A stretch of DNA of 64,000 nucleotides from Bythopirellula polymerisocia (lineage in GTDB: Bacteria; Planctomycetota; Planctomycetia; Pirellulales; Lacipirellulaceae): contig NZ_SJPS01000001.1 of assembly GCF_007860015.1 (NCBI RefSeq), forward strand, positions 868,001 to 932,000, in the 5' to 3' direction. Each line of letters opens with the position of its first letter. Position 1 is the stretch's first letter. The notes below the pieces were generated by a model. It was not told the DNA's origin, did not search any database, and worked only from the letters and a program-made list of their open reading frames with translations. The position numbers and the translations under genes are program-made. This document shows positions 9,051 to 18,740 of this stretch, in pieces.

Positions 9051-12000
9051 AGAATTTCTCTCGATGCTTCCCACTCATCGAAATAGAGATTGTGCCCATC
9101 GATTTCAATCTCGCCACGCTGAAAGTCGTTCGGCTCACTACGGAAGCTTTGTTTGGGTGGCTCGAGTGGGCCTGCATAGTCGAGGTTAACGATCATGCGA
9201 TAGGGGTCCATGTGGCCGCAGAAGAAGTCCTGCACTCTTGGGTCCTCATGCTGCTTCACTCCGTAGGAGGCATCGGCGGGGAGCCAACCCCAGGGTTCGA
9301 GATAGAATTCTGACCAGTCGTGGATGTTCGAGTCGTTGGGTTTGGTTTGCCAACCAGACTGCCAACGGGCGGGGATTCCGGCAGCGCGACACAAGGTGAT
9401 GAACGTCATCCCTTGGACACCGCAGTCACCGCGACGGGCCCCAAGGCCTTTTGCCGATAGATTGGGGATCGTGCTGTATTCTATTTCAGCACACCAAGGG
9501 ATGTTTGCCGACACCCAGCGGAAGATTCGGCGAGTCTGTTCAAGTGGGTTGGTCTCGTCGCCAATGATTTCCTTGGCGAGCGCCGCCACTTCTGGTGTGA
9601 TGACAATATGCGGCGGGCGCTGGGAGGTGTACTCGCGGTAGAGTGTACCCGTGGTGTCGTAGGGCTCGACGTCCTTGGGATCTAACGTGGGAACATATGC
9701 ATTGGTGACGAATTCGAACTCCTCCCAAAAAGTGAGTGTCGCCTCAGAATCATCGACAACATGTTCCAAATAAACAGTGCGGTGTGCCTTGCCGTTGGGA
9801 GAGATCTGCCCCTCGCCCGGGCCACAATCTAGTAGTTTTACGTCACGCTGTTGACGATACTCTTGAGGGAACGGCAGCCAGCACGATACTTTCGCGCCTC
9901 TGCGTAAGCGTGGATGTCCCGCAGGCACCGTTAGTTCATACCGAATGCGATGTTTGACAGGATGAATCTCGGGGTCTTCTGCTTGGTTCGCTTCTTCCAC
10001 AAGCTCAGCAACATGCTCGACGATCGGGAACTTCTGTGGTGATTCCGGCTGCGAAACTCTGCGATCGCGGGCTTCTGTGTTGATGCGGAATAAATTGGAG
10101 ATCGCTCGGCTGAAATACCTCACTTCGCCATCGATCAGGCGATGATCCAGGTCCCCTGCGTCACGCCACCGCGCGAGGTCGGCGGGAGAGATATCGGGAA
10201 TTGTCTCTCGAAGTTCTTCAAGGATTTCGTCCTCTTCGAGATTGAAATCGATAGGTATCCTCCGCAAGATCTCCGCTTGAATTGCTGGCTCATCGGAAAC
10301 GGGTTCATCCGGGGCGGCAATTGTTGATCGCAATTTCTTTTGAGCTTCCCCAAGTGCTCCCTCTGCAACCAAACCATCTATCTCTTCTCGCTGAGCAGTG
10401 GCCGCGAGTGGGTGGAGCTCAGGGGCATTGAAGATCATTTCGCCATCGACAATCGTCGCCAGCACGCGAGCTGCCCGTAACGCAGTCGGTGGTATGCTAG
10501 TAACATCACGATCGACTATCACAAAGTCGGCAAGCTTCCCCGGCTCTAGTGATCCGAGCTGCGATTCTTGGAAACCTGCATAAGCCGCATCAAGCGTGTA
10601 AGCCCGCAACGCTTCTTTGACAGTGATCGTTTCTCCGGGAGTCCAGCCGTCGGGGTGCTTGCCGTCGAGCGTACTCCTTGTTACGGCCGCGTAGATGCCT
10701 TCAATTGGAGTTGGTGGGGCGACAAACCAATCGCTGCCAAAGGCCAGGCGAGCGCCGCTTTTCAAGAATGACCGACAAGGATAAGTCGTCTCGCTCCGGA
10801 TCGTCCCAATCACACTGTCGGCCCAGCGTCCATCATCGATAATGTGATAGGGCTGCATACTTGCGATCACCTCTTGCTCGCCAAACCATCGTACGTCGGT
10901 GTGGGCAATATGCTGAGCGTGCTCGATGCGAAACCGACGGTCGCGCGGGCCATTCTCTGCAGCAACTTGCTTGTACACGTCGAGTTGAATCCTATTCGCA
11001 CGGTCACCGATGGCATGCACCATCACCTGTAGTCCCGCTTTGTCAGCAGCACGTGTCCATTTGAGTAAGTCCGATTGCGAATTGACTAGCAGACCGCGTG
11101 ACTTTGGTGTATCGGAATAGGGTTCGAGAAAGGCCGCCGTGTGGGAACCTAGCGAACCATCGACGTAACCTTTCAAACCACCTATCTTGAGTCGATCGTC
11201 ACCACGGCCAATCTTGGCAATGCGATTGGCCAGTTCCTGCCACTCACTCAAAGGGGTGCAAGCATAAACTCGAACTTTGAGTTGACCCTGTTGGTGGGCG
11301 ATTTGGAATGCTTCAACATCTTCCCATGTGCCCATGTGATGAACCGAAGTAACGCCTTGTGCCGCAAGGTGAGCGACCGCCGCCTGGATAGCTTGAAGTT
11401 GCTGTTTGGCAGTCGGAGCAGGTATCTCGCGACTGATAACGTCCATCGAGTTGTCTTTGAAGATGCCCGTGAGGCGACCTTGGTCATCTCGCACTGCTTC
11501 GCCGCCAGCCACATCAGCGAATGAGTCATCAATGCCCGCCTCACGCAGTGCAGCAGAATTAGCCAGCGCCATGTGTCCGTCGAGTCGCGGAAGCCACACG
11601 GGATGGTTTGGCGTAACGGCGTCGATCCACGCTCGATCGGGCAAAGCACGATCGGCTGAAGATTCGCCCCACAAAGTATGGTCCCAGTCGCCACCAGTAA
11701 TCCAAGTCCCCCGCGGAACGGTCCGAGCGAATGCAGCAATCCGTTCCACAAATTCTTCGCGGGTTCTTGCATCGCGAAGTTGGACCGATGTCAGATGGAA
11801 TCCTGCATCAATGAGGTGGATATGCGAGTCGATCCAACCCGGTGTAATCAAAGCAGGCCGCACGTCGAATGATCGAGCGTCTGGACCAGTGACTTGCTGT
11901 ACCTCAGAGAGTGAGCCCACTGCGACGATTTGATTCCCTTTTACCGCTATGGCTTCGGCCCAAGGTTGTTTCTGATTCGCAGTCCACACATGGCCCTGCC

Positions 12001-12106
12001 AGATAGTCAGGGGATCTTGCTCTGTCGACCGTGCATGGCCAGCAAAGCTGATCGCCGTGATAAAAGCAATGATCGTTTGCAGGAGTCTACGAGAAATAAC
12101 GAGCAT
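9041..12106 (-). CDS. Secreted amidohydrolase (YtcJ-like) fused to transglutaminase-like domain
   Basis: A 1021-residue protein read from the ATG before a signal peptide (MLVISRRLLQTIIAF); an earlier in-frame ATG would put the signal internally. Residues about 30-560 are a metal-dependent amidohydrolase of the YtcJ/AepA type: DSHIHL with His95/His97, VMVHAIGDRA, RIEHAQH and FGSDW supply likely metal ligands. After a charged linker, the last 350 residues are a transglutaminase-like protease fold with Cys895 (RRGDCGVQG), His929 (NIHDWSEF) and Asp945 (PADASYG). The two halves normally occur in separate proteins. The substrate is unknown; an exported hydrolase acting on amides or peptides is the safest reading. 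Convergent with the adhesin gene. Confidence 0.85.
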   Translation of the reverse strand: MLVISRRLLQTIIAFITAISFAGHARSTEQDPLTIWQGHVWTANQKQPWAEAIAVKGNQIVAVGSLSEVQQVTGPDARSFDVRPALITPGWIDSHIHLIDAGFHLTSVQLRDARTREEFVERIAAFARTVPRGTWITGGDWDHTLWGESSADRALPDRAWIDAVTPNHPVWLPRLDGHMALANSAALREAGIDDSFADVAGGEAVRDDQGRLTGIFKDNSMDVISREIPAPTAKQQLQAIQAAVAHLAAQGVTSVHHMGTWEDVEAFQIAHQQGQLKVRVYACTPLSEWQELANRIAKIGRGDDRLKIGGLKGYVDGSLGSHTAAFLEPYSDTPKSRGLLVNSQSDLLKWTRAADKAGLQVMVHAIGDRANRIQLDVYKQVAAENGPRDRRFRIEHAQHIAHTDVRWFGEQEVIASMQPYHIIDDGRWADSVIGTIRSETTYPCRSFLKSGARLAFGSDWFVAPPTPIEGIYAAVTRSTLDGKHPDGWTPGETITVKEALRAYTLDAAYAGFQESQLGSLEPGKLADFVIVDRDVTSIPPTALRAARVLATIVDGEMIFNAPELHPLAATAQREEIDGLVAEGALGEAQKKLRSTIAAPDEPVSDEPAIQAEILRRIPIDFNLEEDEILEELRETIPDISPADLARWRDAGDLDHRLIDGEVRYFSRAISNLFRINTEARDRRVSQPESPQKFPIVEHVAELVEEANQAEDPEIHPVKHRIRYELTVPAGHPRLRRGAKVSCWLPFPQEYRQQRDVKLLDCGPGEGQISPNGKAHRTVYLEHVVDDSEATLTFWEEFEFVTNAYVPTLDPKDVEPYDTTGTLYREYTSQRPPHIVITPEVAALAKEIIGDETNPLEQTRRIFRWVSANIPWCAEIEYSTIPNLSAKGLGARRGDCGVQGMTFITLCRAAGIPARWQSGWQTKPNDSNIHDWSEFYLEPWGWLPADASYGVKQHEDPRVQDFFCGHMDPYRMIVNLDYAGPLEPPKQSFRSEPNDFQRGEIEIDGHNLYFDEWEASREILYP

Positions 12107-12282
12107 AATCGCCGGTGCGCCTCGCTGAGGTTTCACAGGAAAGGAGATGGTAATCCTACAACACTCGTGGCCAAAAAAACCAGTGCTAGGCCTGGGGCTA
12201 GTCAGCCATTCACTTTCCATTCTTGCAATTCTTCCTATCATACATGATATCGAGTAGCCCAAAGACTTAGCTGAGATTAAGC

Positions 12283-13758
12283 ATGCAATTCCGGATAATA
12301 AAGTTTAGTGCCTGTCTGATATTGGTAAGTTTGGGTGTCGCCACTCCCCTAATGCTTCATGCTCAAGCACCCCCCAATCCTAATTATGTTCGTCAGCAAC
12401 TTTATCCTTCCTATCAGGATTTCAAGAACGATCTGTTGGCGAAGGTAGGCATTGCAGATCCCACCCAGCGGACTGCCGAGCTAAATAGTCTGTGGAGTAA
12501 CTTAAAGACCGCAGGCCAGGTGCCTTATGCCCAGGACGGCAAGGTAGCGTTTCTCTATCGTGGAAATTCGAGCACCGTTGCCTGGCCCGGTGACTTCAAT
12601 AGTTGGAATCCTTCGGCGAGCTGGCAGGGGACTCAATTCGCCGGAACCGACATGTGGATCTTGGAAAAGACATTTCCCAATGATGCGCGGCTGGATTACA
12701 AAGTGGTGCTCAATGGTTCAAACTGGATTCTTGATCCCGCGAACCCACTGCAAATGTGGAGTGGTTTTGGACCGAACAATGAACTACGCATGCCGGAATA
12801 CATTTTCCCGCAGGAAACGGTCCGCGTAGCAGGTGTGCCGCAGGGCACGCTCACCAACAACATCACCACATTCAGCACAAAACTCGGGTACAGCGTCAAC
12901 CATCGCGTCTACACCCCAGCAGGCTACGCGAGCCAATCGTTGAGCGACTTGCCAGTGGTGTATGTCACGGATGGACACGAATACCTGGCCGACCACATGG
13001 GGAGCATGGTTGTGGTGCTCGACAATTTGATTGCTTCCGGCGCCTTGCAGCCGACCATGGCCGTGTTTATTGATCCCCGTGATCCCACGAGTGGACAGAA
13101 CCGCCGTGCCGAACAATACACTGGTAATGCAAGTTTCGCCGGCTTCGTTGCGGATGAGCTGGTACCGATGATAGACGCAGCCTATCGAACGCAAGCTCAA
13201 CCTGCAGGACGTACCATCCTGGGCACCTCCTTGGGTGGTGTCAATTCAGCTTACTTCGGCGCAACCCGCTCTGACGTCTTCCAGCATATAGCCATCCAAT
13301 CGCCAGCTAGTTTTTCGAATATTTTTAACCTTTACGCCACTCAATCGCTCCAGGACAAAGTCGATCTCTTTATCACAGCAGGGACCATCGGCGATGGGAG
13401 TGGTGGAACTACATTCACGAATCTACTTAAGACCCACAGCTACGACTATTCGTTTCTCCAAACGAGCGAAGGCCATTCATGGGGCAACTGGCGAGGTCTG
13501 TTGGATGATATCCTTATTGATTTGGTGGGCCCCACTGCAAGTGGAGATTTTGATCACGATGGCGACGTGGACGGCCGTGACTTTCTGGAGTGGCAACGCA
13601 AACTGAGCGCAGGCAGCTTAAGTGACTGGCAGACTCAGTATGGCAGTAATTTACCACTTACTGCAGTTGGCATTGCCATTCCAGAGCCAACAACAGCTGT
13701 TCTCAGCTTGATTGCAACAGCAAGCCATTTCCTGAGTCGGCGAAACAATCGACACTGA
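12283..13758 (+). CDS. Exported esterase with dockerin-like and PEP-CTERM tail
   Basis: A 491-residue alpha/beta hydrolase of the esterase D/enterochelin-esterase family. In order: signal peptide (ending MLHAQA), an early-set/CBM48-like domain (VAWPGDFNSWNP), the hydrolase core with nucleophile motif GTSLGG and a likely catalytic His in EGHSWGNWR, a DFDHDGDVDGRDF dockerin-like loop, and a PEP-CTERM tail (IPEPTT, hydrophobic, SRRNNR). The tail matches those of the adhesins at 2115 and 5613, so it is probably held in the same envelope or matrix site. The substrate is unknown; acyl or feruloyl esters on polysaccharide are common for the fold. Divergent from the amidohydrolase gene. Confidence 0.88.
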   Translation: MQFRIIKFSACLILVSLGVATPLMLHAQAPPNPNYVRQQLYPSYQDFKNDLLAKVGIADPTQRTAELNSLWSNLKTAGQVPYAQDGKVAFLYRGNSSTVAWPGDFNSWNPSASWQGTQFAGTDMWILEKTFPNDARLDYKVVLNGSNWILDPANPLQMWSGFGPNNELRMPEYIFPQETVRVAGVPQGTLTNNITTFSTKLGYSVNHRVYTPAGYASQSLSDLPVVYVTDGHEYLADHMGSMVVVLDNLIASGALQPTMAVFIDPRDPTSGQNRRAEQYTGNASFAGFVADELVPMIDAAYRTQAQPAGRTILGTSLGGVNSAYFGATRSDVFQHIAIQSPASFSNIFNLYATQSLQDKVDLFITAGTIGDGSGGTTFTNLLKTHSYDYSFLQTSEGHSWGNWRGLLDDILIDLVGPTASGDFDHDGDVDGRDFLEWQRKLSAGSLSDWQTQYGSNLPLTAVGIAIPEPTTAVLSLIATASHFLSRRNNRH

Positions 13759-13773
13759 TTGTTCGAACACTGC

Positions 13774-14454
13774 TTACTCTTCCAGATGAGGATCGCCGAT
13801 TGCCTTAAGGTACTCGGCCAGTTGCGATTGCAGGTCCAAGAATTCCTGCCACTGATCTAGGGAGAGAATCACGTTTTGATTCTTGTCTTCCACCGTGGCT
13901 CCTCGAACGATACCTCGTGCGCGAAGGTGTAAGTATTCCAGAAGTTCAGAAAGTTGTGCAGCCTGGCCAGCAGTCAAGGAATCAGGCAGGTCGGGTGGCT
14001 CGGGGATATGCAGTGTCCCCTGCATTTCCTCTGAAGCGCCGAGTCGCAGTTCAAAGCTTAGCGATTCGGAACTCGATGCGGCAACCAAGTCACTGGTGGG
14101 AAATTTCTCTTTGCTACACAAGCCGTCGCTGCGAAGCTCGCTAAGCCGCCCGGCAATCTCGTCGCGCGTTCCATAGAGCAAAACCGAGCGACCGACAGCA
14201 ATTACGTCACCATAACGGAGAATCCTCAAGTGGGTATCCTCACCGTTCACTCGCGTCCCGTTGGTGCTTTCGAGATCTGTCAGCACCAATTTGCTTTGAT
14301 CTTCCTGGATCTTGATGTGGAACCGGCTGATCCGCTCATCATTGAGCTGGACCGAGTTGCCCTCCTCACGACCAATCGTGATGGGTGGCTCCAGGTTTCC
14401 ATAAACCTGGCCACGGTCGGCACCGTCTAGAACTCTCAATGTCACGGTTGCCAT
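13774..14454 (-). CDS. FHA-domain protein
   Basis: A 226-residue cytoplasmic protein. Residues 1-100 form an FHA domain: GREEGNSVQL, ERISRFHIKI and LESTNGTRVNG contain the phosphothreonine-binding Arg, Ser and Asn positions. The rest is acidic and helical with no known domain. The chosen ATG begins MATVTLRVLDGADRG, the usual first strand of an FHA domain, and has GAGGCG upstream. It probably binds phosphoproteins made by Ser/Thr kinases, of which one is encoded at 35271-38165, but no direct link is visible. Confidence 0.88.
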   Translation of the reverse strand: MATVTLRVLDGADRGQVYGNLEPPITIGREEGNSVQLNDERISRFHIKIQEDQSKLVLTDLESTNGTRVNGEDTHLRILRYGDVIAVGRSVLLYGTRDEIAGRLSELRSDGLCSKEKFPTSDLVAASSSESLSFELRLGASEEMQGTLHIPEPPDLPDSLTAGQAAQLSELLEYLHLRARGIVRGATVEDKNQNVILSLDQWQEFLDLQSQLAEYLKAIGDPHLEE

Positions 14455-14722
14455 GACCGATTTTTCGCCTCTTTCATTCTGTCGAATAGCTAAGAAACAC
14501 TCCAAAAAGAACGTGTTTCTTCAGTTTTCCTTATAACACGCCACCGGTCAGGGAGCAAGTATTTTCCTATTCCACGCAGAATGCCTGCACAAATATGCAA
14601 GCTTCTGACTATTCATCTTTCCCGCACAGGCGGGAATTACGGTCGGGAGGGAGCTTTGCCGACATTTAGTCTGCTCTCTAGAATGGACTCTTCATAAACT
14701 CGAACTTTGGGGACACCTGCTC

Positions 14723-15904
14723 ATGCGGATTGCGTATCTTGATTGTGCCAGTGGGATCAGCGGCGACATGATGCTTGGGGCGCTGGTGGATGCTGGCGTA
14801 GACCTGGCCAAGGTGCAAGCCGGGATTGACTCCCTGGGGCTCCCCAGTTGCAAACTGGTCGTTGAGGAAGTAAAAAAATGCGGCTTTCGTGCTTTGCAAC
14901 TCCGGGTCGAACACGAGCCTGAGCATGCTCATCGACACCTGCATCACATCGAGGCCATGATTGAGCAGAGCACGCTATCTGAATCTCAGCGATCACTTGC
15001 CCAAAAGATTTTCATGCGGTTGGCCGAGGCTGAAGCGAAGGTTCACGGCACGACGATCCAAAAAGTGCACTTTCACGAAGTGGGCGCAGTGGACTCGATT
15101 GCCGACATCGTTGGCTCTGCCATCGCCTGGGACCTGCTAGGGGTGGAAAAGATTGTGAGTTCGCCGATTCCCACGGGAACAGGTTTTGTTGAGATTGCCC
15201 ATGGGAGGTGTGCAATTCCTGCCCCAGCCACGGGTGAATTGCTCCGCGGCATTCCGCTCGCTGCAAGTACAGTCGATGGGGAACTTACAACACCAACGGG
15301 CGCAGCGATTGTCGCCGCCATGGTCCAACAGTTTGGCCCCTTGCCAGCTATGACCGTGCAATCGATTGGCTATGGCGCCGGCCAAAAAGATTTTCAACAT
15401 CCCAATCTACTACGGTTGATCGTCGGCGAAACGATATCGTCCGACGCATCACTTCCCACGGATACCATCGTTTTACTCGAAACCAATTTGGACGACATTA
15501 CCGGTGAGGCACTCGGGCACTGCAGTGAACTGTTGTGGCAAGCCGGTGCTTTGGACGTGGCGCTGATAGCCATTCAAATGAAGAAAGGCCGGCCAGGGGT
15601 TCTATTACAGGTACAATGCCGAGAAACGGACGCGGAGAAACTCGCCGTGATCGTGTTCCGCGAAACCACGACGCTTGGCCTGCGGCGATCAAAGATCGAG
15701 CGGCTCACATTACCCCGCGAGTCAGTGCAGGTGCAGACCACGTGGGGCGCAGTCGCCGGAATTGTGGCCATATTACCCGATGGATCGAGACGTTTTTCAC
15801 CCGAGTACGGATCATGCCACCAAATTGCCGATAAGAATAAGGTAGCTCTGTCTGCCGTGGACGAAGCTGCTCGGCGGGCCTTTGCCGCAACGCAAGATAA
15901 CTAA
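14723..15904 (+). CDS. larC: LarC-type nickel insertion protein
   Basis: A 393-residue member of the LarC/TIGR00299 family, starting MRIAYLDCASGISGDMMLGA. LarC inserts nickel into the pincer nucleotide cofactor of lactate racemase and related LarA enzymes. Typical parts are the His-rich stretch HEPEHAHRHLHH, the VHFHEVGAVDSIADIVG segment and the C-terminal domain with TNLDDITGE. In some Lactobacillales the protein is made by a frameshift between larC1 and larC2; here it is one continuous frame. GGGGA precedes the ATG. No larA, larB or larE gene is nearby, so the client enzyme must be elsewhere or the family member has another job. Confidence 0.9.
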   Translation: MRIAYLDCASGISGDMMLGALVDAGVDLAKVQAGIDSLGLPSCKLVVEEVKKCGFRALQLRVEHEPEHAHRHLHHIEAMIEQSTLSESQRSLAQKIFMRLAEAEAKVHGTTIQKVHFHEVGAVDSIADIVGSAIAWDLLGVEKIVSSPIPTGTGFVEIAHGRCAIPAPATGELLRGIPLAASTVDGELTTPTGAAIVAAMVQQFGPLPAMTVQSIGYGAGQKDFQHPNLLRLIVGETISSDASLPTDTIVLLETNLDDITGEALGHCSELLWQAGALDVALIAIQMKKGRPGVLLQVQCRETDAEKLAVIVFRETTTLGLRRSKIERLTLPRESVQVQTTWGAVAGIVAILPDGSRRFSPEYGSCHQIADKNKVALSAVDEAARRAFAATQDN

Positions 15905-15915
15905 TCCTGCTGGGA

Positions 15916-16305
15916 ATGACTAAGTCGGATATTCCAATGTCATTTTTTTTCGCCAGTACACCGATCGCAGTCTTCATGTTCCTGGTGGGGTGTGCACTTC
16001 TGGTGGCGGTTTTGCTCAAAAGGTCTTACCGTTACTTCGGCAAATCTAAACGCTCGACGGTTATTACTGGGCTAGAACATCTTCCGCGACCCAAGTCAAC
16101 CTGGGATGGAACCTACCGCGATGCGGGGGCAGCCGTCGATCGCCAGGAAGTCGAGATGGCCGAGATGGCCCGCGACCTCTCCGGGCAGCTCACCACCAAG
16201 ATGATCGTCCTAGAGCAATTAATCTCCGATAGCCAGAAGCAGATCGACCGCATGGAAGAACTACTTAAAGAGATGGAATCGGCAGGAGAGAAGCAGCGAA
16301 CCTGA
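15916..16305 (+). CDS. Small membrane protein with cytoplasmic helical tail
   Basis: 129 residues, 11 bp after larC, so probably cotranscribed. One membrane segment at about residues 9-32 (FASTPIAVFMFLVGCALLVA) is followed by a basic stop-transfer (KRSYRYFGKSKR). A charged helix from about residue 75 to the end is probably a coiled coil (EMARDLSGQL, LISDSQKQIDRMEELLKEM). The start may be the ATG at 15916 or the one seven codons later; neither has a clear Shine-Dalgarno. No family recognised. Confidence 0.7.
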   Translation: MTKSDIPMSFFFASTPIAVFMFLVGCALLVAVLLKRSYRYFGKSKRSTVITGLEHLPRPKSTWDGTYRDAGAAVDRQEVEMAEMARDLSGQLTTKMIVLEQLISDSQKQIDRMEELLKEMESAGEKQRT

Positions 16306-16310
16306 TTCTG

Positions 16311-16730
16311 TCAGCATCCCTGGTTTTTTCTTACATGCTCTACCGATTTGGTGAGCAGTTGCTTGAGTATTTTGCGATCGACATCGTCTAGCCGATTGAC
16401 ATAAAGACAACACTTACCAGTCTTATGCTTTCCTAGTTTCTTTAGAATGGAAGCCACGGGTTCAAACCCCGACATCATATAGATCGACAAACTGTGTTTC
16501 CGGGGTGAGAATCCGACGAGAAACCAATCTCCTTCTCGTCCGCTCGCGTACTTGTAGTGGTAAGTGCCAAAACCGACGATCGCATCGCCCCACATTTTGG
16601 ACTTCTCCCCTGTGACCTCTTTCATTAGGTCGATTAGTTCATTGCAGTCGGCACGTTGCTGCTCGTCGGCAATTGCCTTTACAAATCGGGGGACACTCGC
16701 GTTGTTTTGCTTCGTTTTGAGTTCAGACAT
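16311..16730 (-). CDS. DUF1801 (YdhG-like) domain protein
   Basis: A 139-residue cytoplasmic protein of the DUF1801 family. It has the usual features MWGDAIVGFGTYHYKY, GRGDWFLVGFSPRK-like text and the end motif KTGKCCLYVNRLDDVDR. Members adopt a small alpha/beta fold related to iron-chaperone frataxin-like proteins; their role is unsettled. Convergent with the small membrane protein gene, 5 bp apart. Confidence 0.85.
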   Translation of the reverse strand: MSELKTKQNNASVPRFVKAIADEQQRADCNELIDLMKEVTGEKSKMWGDAIVGFGTYHYKYASGREGDWFLVGFSPRKHSLSIYMMSGFEPVASILKKLGKHKTGKCCLYVNRLDDVDRKILKQLLTKSVEHVRKNQGC

Positions 16731-16808
16731 GACTGACGCTCGGTAGGGGTACTACTCGTATGGCCGATACACCGCGGATTTTTACCGGCCTACAGTTTCA
16801 CGACTCAA

Positions 16809-17024
16809 TCAATCCGTATCCTCGGCATCCTTCAGAATCTTGGTCGCCTTTTCGACATCCTCTTCCAAGACCTGCAGTTGTACGCCTCCTGAAGTCATCA
16901 GCGGGAGGCCGGCGTAGTCGTCTGCATTGATGAGGGCATTGATTCCGTAGGTCTCCAGCAGAGACTTGAGGAATTCGGCTTCTTCTTGCGTAGCACAGGA
17001 CTTGATAGAGACTGATTCGGACAT
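16809..17024 (-). CDS. DUF2007-type small protein
   Basis: A 71-residue protein of the DUF2007/putative signal-transducing family, recognised by the pattern AEFLKSLLETYGINALI, then GGVQLQVLEEDVEKATKIL, which forms a ferredoxin-like fold. GAGGGG lies 5 bases before the ATG. It starts 30 bp after the TPR gene's stop on the same strand, so it may be cotranscribed with it. Function unknown. Confidence 0.8.
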   Translation of the reverse strand: MSESVSIKSCATQEEAEFLKSLLETYGINALINADDYAGLPLMTSGGVQLQVLEEDVEKATKILKDAEDTD

Positions 17025-17054
17025 GATGCCCCTCTAGAATGGTTTACTCGGTTC

Positions 17055-18740
17055 TTAGAAGTCGATGGACTGTGCACCACTTTCCTCAGGCGTGGATTTC
17101 GGATTACTCTGGTCGTTGTTATCCGCGATGTTCTGCCGTTCGCGCCAGGGCTGTTTCTTTTGATAGCTTGCTAGTTCTTTTGCAAGCTGCTCGTCGTTTT
17201 CGGGGTCGTGCATGTTGACTGCCTTTTGCGACCACTCGACGGCCGTATCAAAATTGCCGGATTCGGCAAAAGCAGCGGCCAAGGTACTGAGGATATGTGG
17301 CATTTGATACTCAGTTAGTTCACACGCCTTGGTGGCCAACTCCACCGCTCGATCGCCGTTGCGGACTTCCGCTTCTGGCGAGGTGGCCAACACCCATGCA
17401 AGATTATTCAAGAGGGCTGCGTCCTCGGGGTCGACCTTCAAGGCCTTCTCAAAATCCTCTATAGCCTCGGCGTGATTCCCAATATTCAAATTGGCGTCCC
17501 CGCGGCTCCGCAGCGCCAGAGCGTTTTCGGGGTCCATCAACAAAACGTCGTCGTAGGCCGAGATCGCCTTCTGCGGCTGCTTAGCAACGAGGTAATACAG
17601 AGCCAATTGCATTTTCAGCTCGGGTTGATTGGGAACAGTGCGTGAGAGTTGTTCGATCTCCTCGATCGCTTCGTCGAGTCGATTGAGTTGGGCCAGGGCC
17701 TCGCCGCGGAGACGGTGAGCGGCCACTCGGTGGATGGGCTCAACCTGCTCACTTGCCAACACCGCATCGGCGTCCGCCAACGCTTCTTCCAACTGGCCGT
17801 TGTTGAGATACGCCTCTGCACGATGCACCAAGGGCATTACGATTCCCGGTTGGAGCTCAAGCACCTTAGTAAATTCATCGATCGCCTTGGCGTAATCCTT
17901 CTGCTCGCGGTAAATCTCGCCTCGATTTTGATAGGGGCCAGGAGATTGGGGAGCAATTTTGGTCGCTTCGTCAAAGCTTTCGATTGCCTGGTCGGGCTTG
18001 TCCAACTGACGAAAAAGTTCTCCCTGCAATATGAGGGCATTGGCGTGCTCGGGGGTGTCCTCGAGAATCTCATTGACTGCTGCCAGTGCTTCGTCAAACT
18101 TCTGACGATTGCGCAAGAACACGATCCGCAGCAAACCGTAGTTTTCGTTCTCTGGATCGAGCTTAATGGCCTCGTCGAAGTCTGCCAACGCCTTTTCTTC
18201 GTCCGTCTGAACCTGTCCCCGCAAAAAATACGCCTCGGCCCGTTGGGCATCATTGATGTCCGCAGTTTCTAGATACTTTCCCAATAGCCGACGCGATTCG
18301 TGGGGATCTCCACCAGGCAGCGCCATCAAGCGGCCCAACATCAAGTTGGCTTCTGGGGGGGGATTGTCGTAGGCCAGAACACGCCGCAAGTCGGAGATGA
18401 TCAGCCGCAAGATTTGCTTGATGCGGTCATCGCCGATCGAGTTCGAATTGACCACCTGCATCAGAGCCGAGGCACGCTCCATCAGAGCGTCCGAAATCAT
18501 CTGCTCGGCCAACTCCGCTTCCTCGACCTCCAGCCCTTTGTCGAGCGAGAGTTGTAGTCGATCGATGACTTGACTCAAATCGGGGAGACCTTCGACCGTG
18601 ACCCGCATGCGCAAGGCCTCATCGAGATCCGCCTGCCCGGCACTTTCAGCCCAGGCATTCGGCGATACGGAAACGCTGCCCAGGGCAATCAAACAAGAGA
18701 CCATCACCGCAAACCAAGGCATTAGCCGAAGTTTCATCAT
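17055..18740 (-). CDS. Secreted TPR-repeat protein
   Basis: 561 residues with a signal peptide (MKLRLMPWFAVMVSCLIALG, cleavage near PNAWAES) and at least ten tetratricopeptide repeats from about residue 130 to 500, such as ALADFDEAIKLDPENENYG, AIESFDEATKIAPQSPGPY and AIEDFEKALKVDPEDAALL. The C-terminal 40 residues are polar and low-complexity. TPRs mediate protein-protein contacts, and the signal peptide places it in the periplasm or paryphoplasm. AAAGG precedes the two adjacent ATGs. The partner is unknown. Confidence 0.9.
   Translation of the reverse strand: MMKLRLMPWFAVMVSCLIALGSVSVSPNAWAESAGQADLDEALRMRVTVEGLPDLSQVIDRLQLSLDKGLEVEEAELAEQMISDALMERASALMQVVNSNSIGDDRIKQILRLIISDLRRVLAYDNPPPEANLMLGRLMALPGGDPHESRRLLGKYLETADINDAQRAEAYFLRGQVQTDEEKALADFDEAIKLDPENENYGLLRIVFLRNRQKFDEALAAVNEILEDTPEHANALILQGELFRQLDKPDQAIESFDEATKIAPQSPGPYQNRGEIYREQKDYAKAIDEFTKVLELQPGIVMPLVHRAEAYLNNGQLEEALADADAVLASEQVEPIHRVAAHRLRGEALAQLNRLDEAIEEIEQLSRTVPNQPELKMQLALYYLVAKQPQKAISAYDDVLLMDPENALALRSRGDANLNIGNHAEAIEDFEKALKVDPEDAALLNNLAWVLATSPEAEVRNGDRAVELATKACELTEYQMPHILSTLAAAFAESGNFDTAVEWSQKAVNMHDPENDEQLAKELASYQKKQPWRERQNIADNNDQSNPKSTPEESGAQSIDF

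Noticed and set aside
13757..13772. TGTTCGAACA looked like a tRNA T-arm
   Set aside because: No acceptor, D or anticodon arm can be built around it; it is just a palindrome in a convergent gap.
17649..18272. 207-codon plus-strand frame
   Set aside because: Antisense of the TPR gene, whose repeats and signal peptide are clear.
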